Below are positions 45,101 to 56,067 of a DNA stretch of 64,000 bases, one piece after another (positions within the stretch are counted from its first letter, which is position 1; every line of letters begins with the position of its first letter). This DNA comes from Pseudomonas mangiferae. Lineage in GTDB: Bacteria; Pseudomonadota; Gammaproteobacteria; Pseudomonadales; Pseudomonadaceae. Where the stretch lies: assembly GCF_007109405.1 (NCBI RefSeq), contig NZ_VJOY01000003.1:186001-250000 (forward strand). Reading direction: 5' to 3'. The translations under genes and the position numbers were made by a program. The notes beneath the pieces are model-generated. The model saw nothing but the letters and a program-made list of their open reading frames with translations, made no database searches and was not told the DNA's origin.

Positions 45101-45326
45101 CGTCGAGGGTGTCCACCACGTTGTCGCGGCCGCGCACGTCCTCGATCAGCGCACGGGCATTGCGGCGGATGGTCTCGATGCCGGCGTCGCCGGGATCGGC
45201 CAGGCGCGCCAGTTCGCCCAGGTATTGGGCCTCGTCGATGTCGTAGTGGTCACTGATGACGGGGAAGAACTCGGCGGCGGTCCGGTTCGGAAGGTCGTCT
45301 AGCACGACGCGAGCGGCATTGAACAT
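42159..45326 (-). CDS. putA: Bifunctional proline dehydrogenase / pyrroline-5-carboxylate dehydrogenase
   Basis: 1055 aa. Oxidises proline to glutamate in two steps. The N-terminal half is the FAD proline dehydrogenase barrel (RPSISIKLSALHPRYE, RLVKGAYWDSEIK, YPQFASHNAHT). The second half is the NAD aldehyde dehydrogenase (ISPWNFPLAIFLGQISAAL, IAETGGQNAMIVDS, catalytic C843 in AGQRCSALRV). The N-terminal ribbon-helix-helix repressor domain of enteric and P. putida PutA is absent, which fits regulation by the adjacent PruR instead. The ATG at 45326 has GGAGGGAGG just upstream. The enzyme is probably membrane-associated when working. Confidence 0.97.
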   Translation of the reverse strand: MFNAARVVLDDLPNRTAAEFFPVISDHYDIDEAQYLGELARLADPGDAGIETIRRNARALIEDVRGRDNVVDTLDALLRQYSLDTQEGLMLMCLAEALLRVPDAATADALIRDKLSAAEWERHLGQSDNLLVNFAAWGLVMTGKVVDPETADGRPKNVLGRLLKRSGEPVIRAAMNQAMKLMGKQFVLGRTIGEALKNGRPQREKGYTYSFDMLGEAALTRADAEKYMADYRQAIDVVGREPQVGPGPRPSISIKLSALHPRYEVAQRERVLTELFANVRELASRARALDVGITIDAEEADRLELSLALYEKLMRDPAIAGWGEFGLVIQAYSKRCLPVLVWLTLLGRELGARIPLRLVKGAYWDSEIKQCQVQGLDGYPVYTRKEGTDTSYLACARYLLSEHTRGVIYPQFASHNAHTVTCILAMAAEAATPREFEFQRLHGMGDALYDTVIEKYRKNVRIYAPVGAHKDLLPYLVRRLLENGANSSFVHQLVDPRVPVEALIDHPVTELRRFASLGNDRIPLPPALFGAGRTNSQGVNMNIQKQWQELDAAYRPFLDRQWQAAPLVDGRALAGTAHDVQCPYDLGKRIGSVQWATAEHARQALDVLDKAWPRWSATPVDARAAIFERLADLLERNRAELMALCTLEAGKSLQDGIDEVREAVDFCRYYAQQARERLVRTELQGPTGERNELFYEGRGIFACISPWNFPLAIFLGQISAALVSGNTVIAKPAEQTSLIAARTVELMFEAGLPKDVIALLPGDGATLGGVFCRDARLVGVAFTGSTDTARVINRQLADKPGPLAALIAETGGQNAMIVDSTALPEQVVKDAVQSAFTSAGQRCSALRVMYVQNDVAERVIELLKGAMAELRIGATHLRETDVGPVIDAEAKSGLDAHVATLKGEGRLIAEAPLPSGLQGHFVAPVAFEIDGIQVLEKENFGPVLHVVRFAADQLDDVVRAINATGYGLTMGVHSRNEETARRIEHLARVGNLYVNRNQIGAVVGVQPFGGHGLSGTGPKAGGPNYLLRFVSERTTSVNTTAVGGNASLLSLADAE

Positions 45327-45516
45327 CACGCCTCCCTCCTGCTGTGGAGATGGGATGGTGGGGAAATCGTCGCGGAAACCCGTTTCCCTGGCAGGCATGC
45401 CGGTGACGCCCGCCGCGACGGGATGGCGGAATGTAGAAGCTGCCGGGCCGGGCCTTCTTGCCGGAACCTCCGGAGTTTTTGCGAAAAGCTCCTGTTCTCG
45501 ACAACGCATCCCTTAT

Positions 45517-45538
45517 GGAGTGACCGGCAGGTCACTCC
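45517..45538. terminator. Perfect 9-bp hairpin between pruR and putA
   Basis: GGAGTGACC (45517-45525) and GGTCACTCC (45530-45538) around a GGCA loop, just after the pruR stop codon. No T-run. Likely limits read-through from pruR into putA, or may be an operator since it is a clean palindrome; both are inferences. Confidence 0.5.
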
Positions 45539-45542
45539 GCGT

Positions 45543-46295
45543 TCAAGGGGCGCCGCGAACCCGCTTGGGAGTCAGGCCGAGGTACCGGCGCATGGCGGTA
45601 GTCAGCGCGCTCTGGCTGGAGAAGCCGCACTCCTCGGCGATCCGCACCAGCGGCAGCGGGCTTTCCCGCAGCAGGCGGGCCGCCCGGTCCAGGCGCGCCT
45701 TGAGCAGGTACTGGTGGGGCGTGAGGCCGACGCAGTCCTTGAACTGCACGTGGAAATGGCTGGGGCTGACGCAGGCCACCTGGGCCAGTTCGGCGACGCT
45801 GATGCGCCGCCCGAGGTGCTGGCCGATGTAGGCGTCCAGGCGCCCCAGGTCCAGCGGCCCCACCTTGCGCCGGGTGTGCTCGCCGAACAGCCGCAGGTGC
45901 AAGGCGCGGATCAGCACGCCGCCCAGGGCGCGGGACAGCAGCGGGTCGCTGCCGTAGCGGGTCAGCTCGGCGTCGGCGTAGTTGAGGAGGTTCTGGAAGT
46001 CGGCATCCAGGGCCGGGAAGCGCGGCGAATCGAACAACCGGCCGAGCAGCTCCAGGTCCTCGGCGGACATGTCCTGCTCGTTGAGGTCGAGGATCAGCAT
46101 GCGGTTGTCGCCCATGCCGGCGAACTGGTGCTCGGCGTCCCCCGGCACCAGACAGGCGCGCATCCGGCAGACCTCGCCGCCGCGGCCGTTGACCTCGAAC
46201 TCGGCGCGCCCGGACACCGACATCACCAGTTGGTGATAGTCGTGGGCGTGTTCGGTGGCCTGGTCTTCCAGACGCATGAAACGGGCTTTGAGCAT
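45543..46295 (-). CDS. pruR: AraC-family activator of proline utilisation PruR
   Basis: 250 aa. The N-terminal cupin (HAHDYHQLVMSVSGRAEFEV) is the proline-sensing candidate; the two HTH motifs are VAELAQVACVSPSHFHVQFKD and LVRIAEECGFSSQSALTTAMRRYLG. In P. aeruginosa the AraC gene next to putA is PruR, required for induction of putA and putP by proline; position, strand and length agree. It is divergent from asrA. Confidence 0.9.
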   Translation of the reverse strand: MLKARFMRLEDQATEHAHDYHQLVMSVSGRAEFEVNGRGGEVCRMRACLVPGDAEHQFAGMGDNRMLILDLNEQDMSAEDLELLGRLFDSPRFPALDADFQNLLNYADAELTRYGSDPLLSRALGGVLIRALHLRLFGEHTRRKVGPLDLGRLDAYIGQHLGRRISVAELAQVACVSPSHFHVQFKDCVGLTPHQYLLKARLDRAARLLRESPLPLVRIAEECGFSSQSALTTAMRRYLGLTPKRVRGAP

Positions 46296-46402
46296 GGGCG
46301 GCGCACGATCGGGTTTTGCCGGATTCTAGAGAACCGCGCCCGCCGTGCACAGCACCGCATGGCACCCTGCCGCTACGCCAGCGGCAAAAACCGCTGCATT
46401 GG

Positions 46403-46430
46403 TTGAAATGCCTGGGCCCTCTCCCCATCT
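46403..46430 (+). promoter_or_regulatory. Sigma-32 (heat-shock) type promoter of asrA
   Basis: TTGAAA (46403-46408) and CCCCATCT (46423-46430) are separated by 14 nt, matching the RpoH consensus CTTGAAA, 11-16 nt, CCCCATNT almost exactly. The asrA start codon is 31 bp further. Strong expectation of heat and protein-damage induction. Confidence 0.82.
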
Positions 46431-46461
46431 AAGGCTGCGTGACCCTTTCAGACGGTGCCCC

Positions 46462-48861
<2,400 letters not shown>

Positions 48862-48873
48862 CCACCGCCCGGG

Positions 48874-48889
48874 CGCTGCCTCGGCAGCG
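48874..48889. terminator. Hairpin after asrA
   Basis: CGCTGCC (48874-48880) and GGCAGCG (48883-48889) with extension by flanking G-C pairs; the 2-nt spacer means the inner pairs open to form the loop. It lies 13 bp after the asrA stop. No T-run. Confidence 0.4.
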
Positions 48890-49032
48890 TCCGGACGCGT
48901 GCCGCCCGGCGGGTTCCTCAGCGCTCCTCTCGCCGCCGGCGCCCCCCGCGACACCTTCTCGGCGCCTCGTCGGTGTTCCTCACCCACCGCTTCTGGTTAT
49001 CCTGTGCCGATCCCGCCGACAGGAGTCCTTCG

Positions 49033-49434
49033 ATGAAGCCCATCACCCGCGCCCTGCGCCTCGCTCCGCTGACCCTGCTGGCCGCCTGCGCCAGCCAGCC
49101 CAGCGGTACGCTGCTGGTCCAGCAGCAGGAGGACTGCCCGTTGCAGCTCGCCCGCGACCAGGTGCTGGTGCTCACCCTGCCCAGCGACCCCACCAGCGGC
49201 TACCGCTGGGAAATGCGCGAGGGCGCCGCCAATGTCCTGCACAGCCTGGGGCCGGAGGTCTATGCGGCGGGCGACGATGACGACGGGCTGGTGGGCGGCG
49301 GCGGGCACTCCACCTGGCGCTTCAAGGCCGCCGAGGCCGGCGAGGGTCACCTCATGCTGATCTCGCGCCGCCCCTGGGAAACCGGTGTGGCGCCGGCGGA
49401 CATGTTCGACTGCCGGGTCGAGGTCAGGCCCTGA
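49033..49434 (+). CDS. icp: Chagasin-type inhibitor of cysteine peptidases (lipoprotein)
   Basis: 133 aa from the ATG at 49033 (AGGAGT site). The lipobox LLAAC gives C19 as the lipidated residue. The three inhibitory loops of the chagasin/ICP family are visible: LPSDPTSGYRWEM (NPTTGY-type loop), GGGGHSTWRFKA, and SRRPWETG. It blocks papain-like peptidases; in P. aeruginosa the homologue follows asrA (PA0778). Biological target unknown. Located between asrA and cmoA on the same strand. Confidence 0.9.
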   Translation: MKPITRALRLAPLTLLAACASQPSGTLLVQQQEDCPLQLARDQVLVLTLPSDPTSGYRWEMREGAANVLHSLGPEVYAAGDDDDGLVGGGGHSTWRFKAAEAGEGHLMLISRRPWETGVAPADMFDCRVEVRP

Positions 49435-49613
49435 GCCCGGTCCCTTCCAGCTACAACCGCAGCAGGACGTGCCCGGGACGGGCCGCCTGAGGCGCACTCG
49501 CCGCGACGATCCCAGTCCCGGCCCTCTCGTCGCCCGGGTCACGCCCACGGCCTCCCTCGACGGCCTACCGCCCAGAACCTAGAATGCCGCCTTTTCGCCA
49601 GGCGGACCCGACC

Positions 49614-50357
49614 GTGACCGACACGCCCGATCGCATCTATTCCACGCCCCACGGCAACGTGGCCGACTTCGTCTTCAACGAAGACGTGGTGCGGGTGTTC
49701 CCCGACATGATCAAGCGCTCGGTGCCGGGCTACCCCACCATCGTCGAGAACATCGGCGTGCTGGCCGCGCGCTTCGCCCAGCCCCACACGCACCTGTACG
49801 ACCTGGGCAGCTCCCTGGGCGCCGTGACCCAGGCCCTTCGCCGGCACGTGAAGACCGAGGGCTGTCGGGTGGTGGCGGTGGACAATTCCACGGCCATGGT
49901 GGACCGCTGCCGGGAATACCTGCACGCCCAGGACGCCATGTACCAGGAGCTGCTGCCGGTGGAGGTCGTCGAGGCCGACATCCTCGGCCTGGTGCTGCAG
50001 CCGGCCTCGCTGATCGCCCTGAACTTCACCCTGCAATTCATCGCCCCGGACCGGCGCCAGGGTCTGCTGGAGTCCCTGCATCGGGCGCTGTTGCCGGGTG
50101 GCGCGTTGATCCTCTCGGAAAAGCTGCGTTTCCACGACCTCGAGGAACACGTCCTGCTGAACGACCTGCACCTGGACTTCAAGCGCGCCAATGGCTACAG
50201 CGAACTGGAAATCGCCCAGAAGCGCAGCGCCCTGGAGAACGTGATGCGCCCGGACAGCCTGGAGGACCACCGCGAACGCCTGCTGGCCGCCGGGTTCAGC
50301 AAGGTGGTGCCCTGGTTCCAGTGCCTCAACTTCGCCTCCCTGATCGCCCTGCCATGA
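49614..50357 (+). CDS. cmoA: Carboxy-S-adenosyl-L-methionine synthase
   Basis: Makes carboxy-SAM from SAM and prephenate for tRNA wobble uridine modification. 247 aa from the GTG at 49614, [21 protein letters not shown]. An ATG at 49584 is in frame but overlaps a TAGAAT -10-like hexamer (49580-49585) and has no ribosome-binding site, whereas AGGCGGA precedes 49614. Family motifs: [20 protein letters not shown] and [18 protein letters not shown]. Its stop overlaps cmoB's start (ATGA). Confidence 0.93.
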   Translation: MTDTPDRIYSTPHGNVADFVFNEDVVRVFPDMIKRSVPGYPTIVENIGVLAARFAQPHTHLYDLGSSLGAVTQALRRHVKTEGCRVVAVDNSTAMVDRCREYLHAQDAMYQELLPVEVVEADILGLVLQPASLIALNFTLQFIAPDRRQGLLESLHRALLPGGALILSEKLRFHDLEEHVLLNDLHLDFKRANGYSELEIAQKRSALENVMRPDSLEDHRERLLAAGFSKVVPWFQCLNFASLIALP

Positions 50358-51322
50358 TCGACCTGCTCGCCTACGACGCCCTGCGCCAACAGCTCCGGGG
50401 CACGCGCCTGGAGGACTGGTGCGCGCGCCTGCCGGCGATCCTGGAGGAGCGCCTGGCGACCGGCCACGGCGACCTCCAGCGCTGGATAGGTGCGGTGGAA
50501 GCCCTGCCCGCCCTGCCCTTGGAGCACGCCGACCTGACGAGCCGAGTCGGCCTGGAAGGCTCCTGCGATGCCGGGCAACAGGCGCGCCTGCGGGCCGCGC
50601 TGCAAGGCCTGATCCCTTGGCGCAAGGGGCCATTCTCGCTGTTCGGCGTGGACATCGACACCGAGTGGCGCTCGGACTGGAAATGGCAGCGGGTCGCGCC
50701 CCACTTGGACCTGGCCGGCAAGCGAATCCTGGATGTGGGCTGCGGCAACGGCTACTACATGTGGCGGATGCTGGGCGCCGGCGCCGACAGCGTGGTGGGA
50801 GTCGACCCCAACTGGCTGTTCCTCTGCCAGTTCCTCGCCCTCAAGCGCTACCTGCCCGAGGCGAAGACCTGGCACCTGCCGCTGGCCCTGGAAGAGCTGC
50901 CGGAAAAACCCGAAGGGTTCGACACGGTGTTCTCCATGGGCGTGCTCTACCACCGCCGCGCGCCCATCGATCACCTGCTGTCCCTCAAGGACTGCCTGGT
51001 GAGGGGCGGCGAACTGGTGCTGGAGACCCTGGTGGTGGAGGGTGACGAGCACCAGGTCCTGGTGCCCGAAGATCGGTATGCGCAGATGCGCAACGTCTGG
51101 TTTCTGCCCTCGGTGGCGGCGCTGGAGCGCTGGCTGCGCCGCGCCGGGTTCGTCGACGTGCGCTGCGTGGACGTCAACGTCACCGGCCTCGACGAACAGC
51201 GCAGCACCGAGTGGATGCGCTTCCAATCCCTGCCGGACTTTCTCGCCCCCGGCGACCCCAGTCGTACCGTGGAAGGCCTGCCAGCACCGACCCGGGCAGT
51301 GTTGCTGGCCCGCAAGCCCTAG
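50354..51322 (+). CDS. cmoB: tRNA U34 carboxymethyltransferase
   Basis: Transfers the carboxymethyl group of carboxy-SAM to 5-hydroxyuridine 34, giving cmo5U in tRNAs. 322 aa, the family length. Motifs: [41 protein letters not shown] and [15 protein letters not shown]. The ATG at 50354 overlaps the cmoA stop, so the two are translationally coupled, consistent with sequential steps. Confidence 0.96.
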   Translation: MIDLLAYDALRQQLRGTRLEDWCARLPAILEERLATGHGDLQRWIGAVEALPALPLEHADLTSRVGLEGSCDAGQQARLRAALQGLIPWRKGPFSLFGVDIDTEWRSDWKWQRVAPHLDLAGKRILDVGCGNGYYMWRMLGAGADSVVGVDPNWLFLCQFLALKRYLPEAKTWHLPLALEELPEKPEGFDTVFSMGVLYHRRAPIDHLLSLKDCLVRGGELVLETLVVEGDEHQVLVPEDRYAQMRNVWFLPSVAALERWLRRAGFVDVRCVDVNVTGLDEQRSTEWMRFQSLPDFLAPGDPSRTVEGLPAPTRAVLLARKP

Positions 51323-51700
51323 GCACGGCGAAGGAGGCAGGGTGTCGGATGGATGCGCTTTAGCGACTTCTCATCCGAAGCCCTTCCGACCCAGGCGGTG
51401 CCATTGGCGAGCGAACCAGGCGCTGCAAAAAGGGCGGTGCCCCAGCGGATGCAGGTCGGTATTTCATTGGCCTGTCCCGTCCGCCCTCATGACCCGTAAG
51501 CCCAGCCATACGGCGACGCCGGCACCTACCAAGGCGTTACGGGCTCGCGAGCCATGACCGGTACGAAAGAAGTCCCGCCCCTGCACGCGCCACTGGTGCT
51601 GCCGGCCTCGGGGGCGACCTCCGTGTAAACCGGTGTCGGGGCCTGGCCGTGAGGGTTTCCTTGAAGATTCGCTTCGACGAGGACGGCCAGCTGCGGCCGC
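51323..51700. other. Gene-free interval between convergent cmoB and pdxJ
   Basis: Nothing annotatable with confidence. The composition is patchy and less GC-rich than the neighbours around 51370-51540. Two short gene-like peptides can be read: on the plus strand near 51661 ([18 protein letters not shown]) and on the minus strand ending near 51470 (ARNALVGAGVAVWLGLRV). Neither has a start and a proper length, so they may be relics or chance. Confidence 0.5.
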
Positions 51701-52450
51701 TCAGTGGCGACGGCCGGCCGCCGCCACGATCAGGTGCTTCATTTCCAGCACCGCCGCCTTGAAGCCGACGAACAGGGCATGGGCGACGATGGCGTGGCCG
51801 ATGTTCAGCTCGTTGACCCCGGCTATGGCGGCCACGGGCTCGACGTTGTGGTAGTGCAGGCCGTGCCCGGCATTGACGATCAGGCCCAGGCCGGCGCCCT
51901 GGGTGACGCCCTCGCGGATGCGCTGAAGTTCGCGGGCGGCTTCCTCGGGCGTGTGGGCATCGGCATAACGGCCGGTGTGCAGCTCGATGGCCGGCGCGCC
52001 GACACGCTGGGCCGCCTCGATCTGGCGGGGATCGGCGTCGATGAACAAGGACACCTCGCTGCCGTTGTCGGCCAGGCGCCGTACCGCGTCGCGGATGCGC
52101 GTCTCCTGCCCGGCCACGTCCAGCCCGCCCTCGGTGGTCAGTTCCTGGCGGGTCTCCGGCACCAGGCAGACGTGGGCCGGCGCGATTCGCTCGGCGAACG
52201 CCAGCATGGCCTCGGTGACGCCCATCTCGAAGTTCATCCGGGTCTGCAGCACGTCCTTGAGCAGCACGACGTCGCGCTCCTGGATGTGCCGGCGATCCTC
52301 GCGCAGGTGCACGGTGATGCCGTCGGCGCCGGCCTCCTCGGCGTCCAGCGCCGCCTTCACCGGGTCGGGGTAGCGGGTGCCGCGGGCCTGGCGCAGGGTG
52401 GCGACGTGGTCGATGTTCACACCGAGGAGAATGCGATTGGCTTCAGTCAC
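51701..52450 (-). CDS. pdxJ: Pyridoxine 5'-phosphate synthase
   Basis: Condenses 3-amino-1-hydroxyacetone phosphate with deoxyxylulose phosphate in the last step to PNP. 249 aa TIM barrel: [18 protein letters not shown] at the start, [16 protein letters not shown], and [13 protein letters not shown] near the end. It overlaps the end of recO by 8 nt, and is the last gene of the lepA operon, a layout common in pseudomonads. Confidence 0.97.
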   Translation of the reverse strand: MTEANRILLGVNIDHVATLRQARGTRYPDPVKAALDAEEAGADGITVHLREDRRHIQERDVVLLKDVLQTRMNFEMGVTEAMLAFAERIAPAHVCLVPETRQELTTEGGLDVAGQETRIRDAVRRLADNGSEVSLFIDADPRQIEAAQRVGAPAIELHTGRYADAHTPEEAARELQRIREGVTQGAGLGLIVNAGHGLHYHNVEPVAAIAGVNELNIGHAIVAHALFVGFKAAVLEMKHLIVAAAGRRH

Positions 52451-53138
52451 GGGGGGAATCCTTGCGGTTCAGGAAGAGTTCGCGGCTGGCCAGCGGCCGA
52501 CCGCCGAGATGAGGGGCCAGGGCCTGGCGCATCAGCCGCTTGGCGGCGGCCAGGGCGCCGGGGGCCTGCCAGTCCGCTTCGGCCATGGCCAGCAGCTCGC
52601 GCCCCTGGAAGATGCCCGGCTGCAGGTGCGCCACCGGCTCCAGGCCGGCGTCCGGCTGCAGGCGGTAGAGGCCGTCGGCGTCGATGGGCCGACCCTGGCT
52701 ATCCCGGTCCAGGGCGAAACCATAGCCCAGCTCGTCCAGCAGGCGCCACTCGAACGCCCGTAGCAAGGGCTCCAGTGGCCGGTTGGCGGCCAGCGCGGGA
52801 ACGGTAGCGGCGTAGTGTTCGAACAGGGCGGGCTGGGGGTCTTCGGCCGGCAGCAGCCGGACCAGCAATTCGTTGAGGTAGAGGCCGCCGAACAGTGCCT
52901 CGCCCCCCAGCATCCAGGGGATGCCGGCGCTTTCCAGGCGGGCGACGTTCTTCAGTTCGCCGCGGCCACGCAGTTCCAGTTCGAGGGAAACGAAGGGCCG
53001 GGCCAGGGTCCCGGCCCGGCCGCGGGCGCCTCGCAGTACCGCGCGCAGGCGGCCCTGGGGCGTGAGGAAATCCACCAGCGCACTGGTCTCGCGGTAGGCG
53101 CGGCTGTGCAGGACGAAGGCCGGCGTGACCGGGTTCAT
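52443..53138 (-). CDS. recO: DNA repair protein RecO
   Basis: Loads RecA with RecR at SSB-coated gaps. 231 aa: N-terminal OB-fold ([34 protein letters not shown] is the region at residues about 6-40; key segments AYRETSAL and VLRGARG), then the helical part including [16 protein letters not shown]. Zinc-finger cysteines are absent, as usual in proteobacteria. It follows era by 31 bp and overlaps pdxJ by 8 nt. Confidence 0.95.
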   Translation of the reverse strand: MNPVTPAFVLHSRAYRETSALVDFLTPQGRLRAVLRGARGRAGTLARPFVSLELELRGRGELKNVARLESAGIPWMLGGEALFGGLYLNELLVRLLPAEDPQPALFEHYAATVPALAANRPLEPLLRAFEWRLLDELGYGFALDRDSQGRPIDADGLYRLQPDAGLEPVAHLQPGIFQGRELLAMAEADWQAPGALAAAKRLMRQALAPHLGGRPLASRELFLNRKDSPRD

Positions 53139-53169
53139 GCCCGCCGCCGGGAACGGGAGGCGTGACGCC

Positions 53170-54072
53170 TCACTCGTCGAGGTAGCCCAGGGAACGCAGA
53201 GCGCGCTCGTCGTCGGACCAGCCGCCCTTCACCTTGACCCAGAGGTTGAGCATGACCTTGGAGTCGAACATCACCTCCATGTCCTTGCGTGCTTCCTGGC
53301 CGATGCGTTTGATGCGCTCGCCCTTCTCGCCGATGATGATCTTCTTCTGCCCCTCGCGCTCCACCAGGATCAGCGCGTGGATGTGCAGGATGCGGCCTTC
53401 CTGCTTGAATTCCTCGATCTCCACGGTGATCTGGTACGGCAGCTCGGCGCCCAGCTGGCGCATGATCTTCTCGCGCACCAGTTCGGCGGCGAGGAAGCGG
53501 CTGCTGCGATCGGTGATCTGGTCTTCCGGGAAGAAGTGCTCGTTTTCCGGCAGGCGCTCCGCCACCAGGCGTTCCAGGGTGTCCAGGTTGTGCCCCAGTT
53601 GCGCGGAGATCGGCACCACCTCGGCGTTGGGCAACTGCTGCTGCAGCCACTCCAGGTGCGGGATCAGCTGGGCCTTGTCTTCCAGGCGGTCGGTCTTGTT
53701 CACCGCGATCAGCAGCGGCCCCTGGACGTACTGGACGCGCTCCAGCACCAGCTGGTCCTCTTCGGTCCAGCGGCTGCGATCCACCACGAACACCACCACG
53801 TCCACGTCCCGCAGGGCGGCCGAGGCGGTCTTGTTCATGTAGCGATTCAGGGCCTTGTCGCTGTTCTTGTGCAGGCCGGGGGTGTCCACGTAGATGGCCT
53901 GGACGTCGCCCTCGGTCTTGATCCCCAGCATGTTGTGGCGGGTGGTCTGGGGTTTGCGCGAAGTGATCGCCAGCTTCTGCCCGAGGATGTGATTGAGCAG
54001 GGTGGACTTGCCGACATTGGGCCGGCCGACGATGGCGACATAGCCGCAGCGGGGGGTCGAGGCATCAGTCAT
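53170..54072 (-). CDS. era: GTPase Era
   Basis: Ribosome-assembly GTPase binding the 3' end of 16S rRNA. 300 aa. G1 [10 protein letters not shown]2 region [15 protein letters not shown]3 DTPG, G4 NKTD; the C-terminal KH domain has [21 protein letters not shown]. The ATG at 54072 is chosen because GGAGA lies 6 nt upstream; the ATG at 54078 immediately abuts that site. Its start overlaps the rnc stop by 8 nt. Confidence 0.97.
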   Translation of the reverse strand: MTDASTPRCGYVAIVGRPNVGKSTLLNHILGQKLAITSRKPQTTRHNMLGIKTEGDVQAIYVDTPGLHKNSDKALNRYMNKTASAALRDVDVVVFVVDRSRWTEEDQLVLERVQYVQGPLLIAVNKTDRLEDKAQLIPHLEWLQQQLPNAEVVPISAQLGHNLDTLERLVAERLPENEHFFPEDQITDRSSRFLAAELVREKIMRQLGAELPYQITVEIEEFKQEGRILHIHALILVEREGQKKIIIGEKGERIKRIGQEARKDMEVMFDSKVMLNLWVKVKGGWSDDERALRSLGYLDE

Positions 54073-54754
54073 GGCCATTCTCCACGCCCAGGGCGATCAG
54101 TGCGGCGGCCGCGGCCACCTGCTCGGCGATCCGGCGGCTGGCGCCCTGGCCCTGGGTCTTGTCGTTCAACAGATTGACCTCGCATTCGACGAAAAAGGTG
54201 CGGCAATGGGGCTCGCCCTGGATGCCCACCACTTCGTAGCGCGGCAGCTCGCAGGCCCGGGACTGCAGGAACTCCTGCAGGCGGGTCTTGGGGTCCTTGT
54301 TGGTGTCGACCAGCGTCAAGCCGTCCAGTTCGCCGGTCAGCCAGGCCAGCACCCGCTCCCGGGCGACGTCCATGCCGGCATCCAGGTAAATCGCGCCAAT
54401 CAGGGCTTCCAGGGCATCGGCCAGGATCGACTCGCGGCGGAAGCCGCCGCTCTTCAATTCGCCGGAGCCTAGCCGCAGGTATTCCCCCAGTTCAAAACCG
54501 CGCGCCAGCAGCGCCAGGGTCTCACCCTTCACCAGGCGCGCCCGCAGGCGCGACAGCTGGCCTTCGCGGGCCTGGGGAAAGCGCTCGTAGAGGGCTTCGC
54601 CGGCGACGAAATTGAGGATCGCGTCGCCGAGGAACTCCAGGCGCTCGTTGTTGCGACCGGCATAGCTGCGATGGGTCAGGGCCAGGGTCATCAACTCCTG
54701 GTCGTTGAACGTGTGGCCGAGCTGACGCTCGAGTCGAGACAGAGAAAAGCTCAC
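54065..54754 (-). CDS. rnc: Ribonuclease III
   Basis: Double-stranded RNA endonuclease that processes rRNA and regulatory RNAs. 229 aa. The signature [20 protein letters not shown] carries the catalytic acidic residues, with [14 protein letters not shown] as the second metal site and a C-terminal dsRNA-binding domain ([11 protein letters not shown]...). Its ATG overlaps the DUF4845 stop (ATGA, 54751-54754), so the genes are coupled. Confidence 0.97.
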   Translation of the reverse strand: MSFSLSRLERQLGHTFNDQELMTLALTHRSYAGRNNERLEFLGDAILNFVAGEALYERFPQAREGQLSRLRARLVKGETLALLARGFELGEYLRLGSGELKSGGFRRESILADALEALIGAIYLDAGMDVARERVLAWLTGELDGLTLVDTNKDPKTRLQEFLQSRACELPRYEVVGIQGEPHCRTFFVECEVNLLNDKTQGQGASRRIAEQVAAAAALIALGVENGHD

Positions 54755-55125
54755 GGGCGCAGACGGTATTCTTTGTCGAAACGGGCCACCAGATCGAGGT
54801 TCTGGATGATCGGCTCGCGCTTCTCGTATTTCAGGTGGACCTTGAACTGATCGTTCGCCAGTTCCACGGTCAGGATGTCGTGGGAATTCAGGTCCCGGAT
54901 GCCGTTCACCTGCATGCCTTTCTCGACGTGGCTGTAGAAGTCGCCTACCGACTTGATCTCGGTGGACTTGTCGGTCTCGGCGGACTTGATGATCTTGTCC
55001 ATGGACATGTAGTCCAGGTAGTGCGGAATCATCTTGAAGGCGACGCTGGCGAGGAACGCCACCACGGCGAGCACCACCACCCAGCTCAGCATCGACATTC
55101 CTTTCTGCGAATGCGAAACGCTCAT
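54751..55125 (-). CDS. DUF4845 family single-pass membrane protein
   Basis: 124 aa from the ATG at 55125. An N-terminal helix ([26 protein letters not shown]) resembles a type IV pilin-like or signal-anchor segment, followed by a small soluble domain ([40 protein letters not shown]). It always sits between lepB and rnc in pseudomonads and related bacteria. The function is unknown; a link to signal peptidase or pilus-like machinery is only a guess. Confidence 0.88.
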   Translation of the reverse strand: MSVSHSQKGMSMLSWVVVLAVVAFLASVAFKMIPHYLDYMSMDKIIKSAETDKSTEIKSVGDFYSHVEKGMQVNGIRDLNSHDILTVELANDQFKVHLKYEKREPIIQNLDLVARFDKEYRLRP

Positions 55126-55207
55126 GTACGACCCCATTCTTCTTGAGTTGGAAGCCCGGCGGAACGCCGGGCCCGCAGCCGGTGCCGCAGGACGCGGCGC
55201 GGCCGTA

Positions 55208-56062
55208 TCAGTGAATCAGTCCGACCCGTGAGAAGGTCGGCATGCTGCGCAGCTTGGGCTCCGGCCAGCTCAGCCAGACCGCGAACGCCTTGCCGACGAT
55301 GTTGCGGTCCGGAACCATGCCCAGCAGTTCCTTCGGGATCCGCGGGTCGTTCCAGTAGCGGCTGTCGTTTGAGTTGTCGCGGTTGTCGCCCATCATGAAG
55401 TAGTGCTCGGCCGGCACCTTCCACTCGCGATCCGGCTCGATGCGGTAGCGGCGCATTTCCTTGCGGATCTGGTGCTCCACGTCGCCCAGCTTCTCGTCGT
55501 AGAGGGTGGCGCTGCCCAGGGTGCCCGGCTCTTCGCCGATCAGGGTTTCCGCCACCAGTTGGCCATTGACGTAGAGATGCTTGTCGCTGGTGTACTTGAT
55601 GGTATCGCCCGGCAGGCCGATCACCCGCTTGATGTAGTTGATGTCCGGCTCGCTGGGGTAGCGGAACACCATCACGTCGCCGCGCTGCGGGTCGCCGATG
55701 TCGATCACCTTGGTTTCCGCCACCGGCAGGCGAATGCCATAGGCGAACTTGTTCACCAGGATGAAATCGCCCACCTCCAGGGTGGGTTTCATCGAGCCGG
55801 ACGGAATCTGGAAGGGCTCTACCAGGAACGAGCGCAGGATCAGCACGATGGCCAGCACCGGGAAGAACGACTTGCCGTACTCCACCAGCATCGGCTCCTT
55901 GTTCAGGCGCTCCAGGGTGTCCGGGTCCGGCTCCCCCACCTGCCCGGTATAGGCGGCGATGGCGGTCCGCCGGCGCGGTGCCAGCACCACCAGGTCGAAC
56001 AAGGCGAGAAGGCCGCAGACAGCCACGGCGATTACCAGCAACAGCGGGAAATTGATCGACAT
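55208..56062 (-). CDS. lepB: Signal peptidase I
   Basis: Inner-membrane serine protease removing signal peptides. 284 aa with two N-terminal helices (about 5-25 and 65-80), catalytic S90 in IPSGSMKPTL and K145 in NYIKRVIGLPGD, then GDNRDNSNDSRYW and a terminal KAFAVWLSWPEP. It follows lepA by 5 nt. Expected to process the many exported proteins in this window. Confidence 0.97.
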   Translation of the reverse strand: MSINFPLLLVIAVAVCGLLALFDLVVLAPRRRTAIAAYTGQVGEPDPDTLERLNKEPMLVEYGKSFFPVLAIVLILRSFLVEPFQIPSGSMKPTLEVGDFILVNKFAYGIRLPVAETKVIDIGDPQRGDVMVFRYPSEPDINYIKRVIGLPGDTIKYTSDKHLYVNGQLVAETLIGEEPGTLGSATLYDEKLGDVEHQIRKEMRRYRIEPDREWKVPAEHYFMMGDNRDNSNDSRYWNDPRIPKELLGMVPDRNIVGKAFAVWLSWPEPKLRSMPTFSRVGLIH

Positions 56063-56067
56063 AGACC

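Noticed and set aside
42081-45302. A 1073-codon open frame opposite putA
   Set aside because: It is antisense to a full, motif-complete PutA; composition is His/Gly/Val/Gln-rich, the typical antisense shadow of a high-GC gene.
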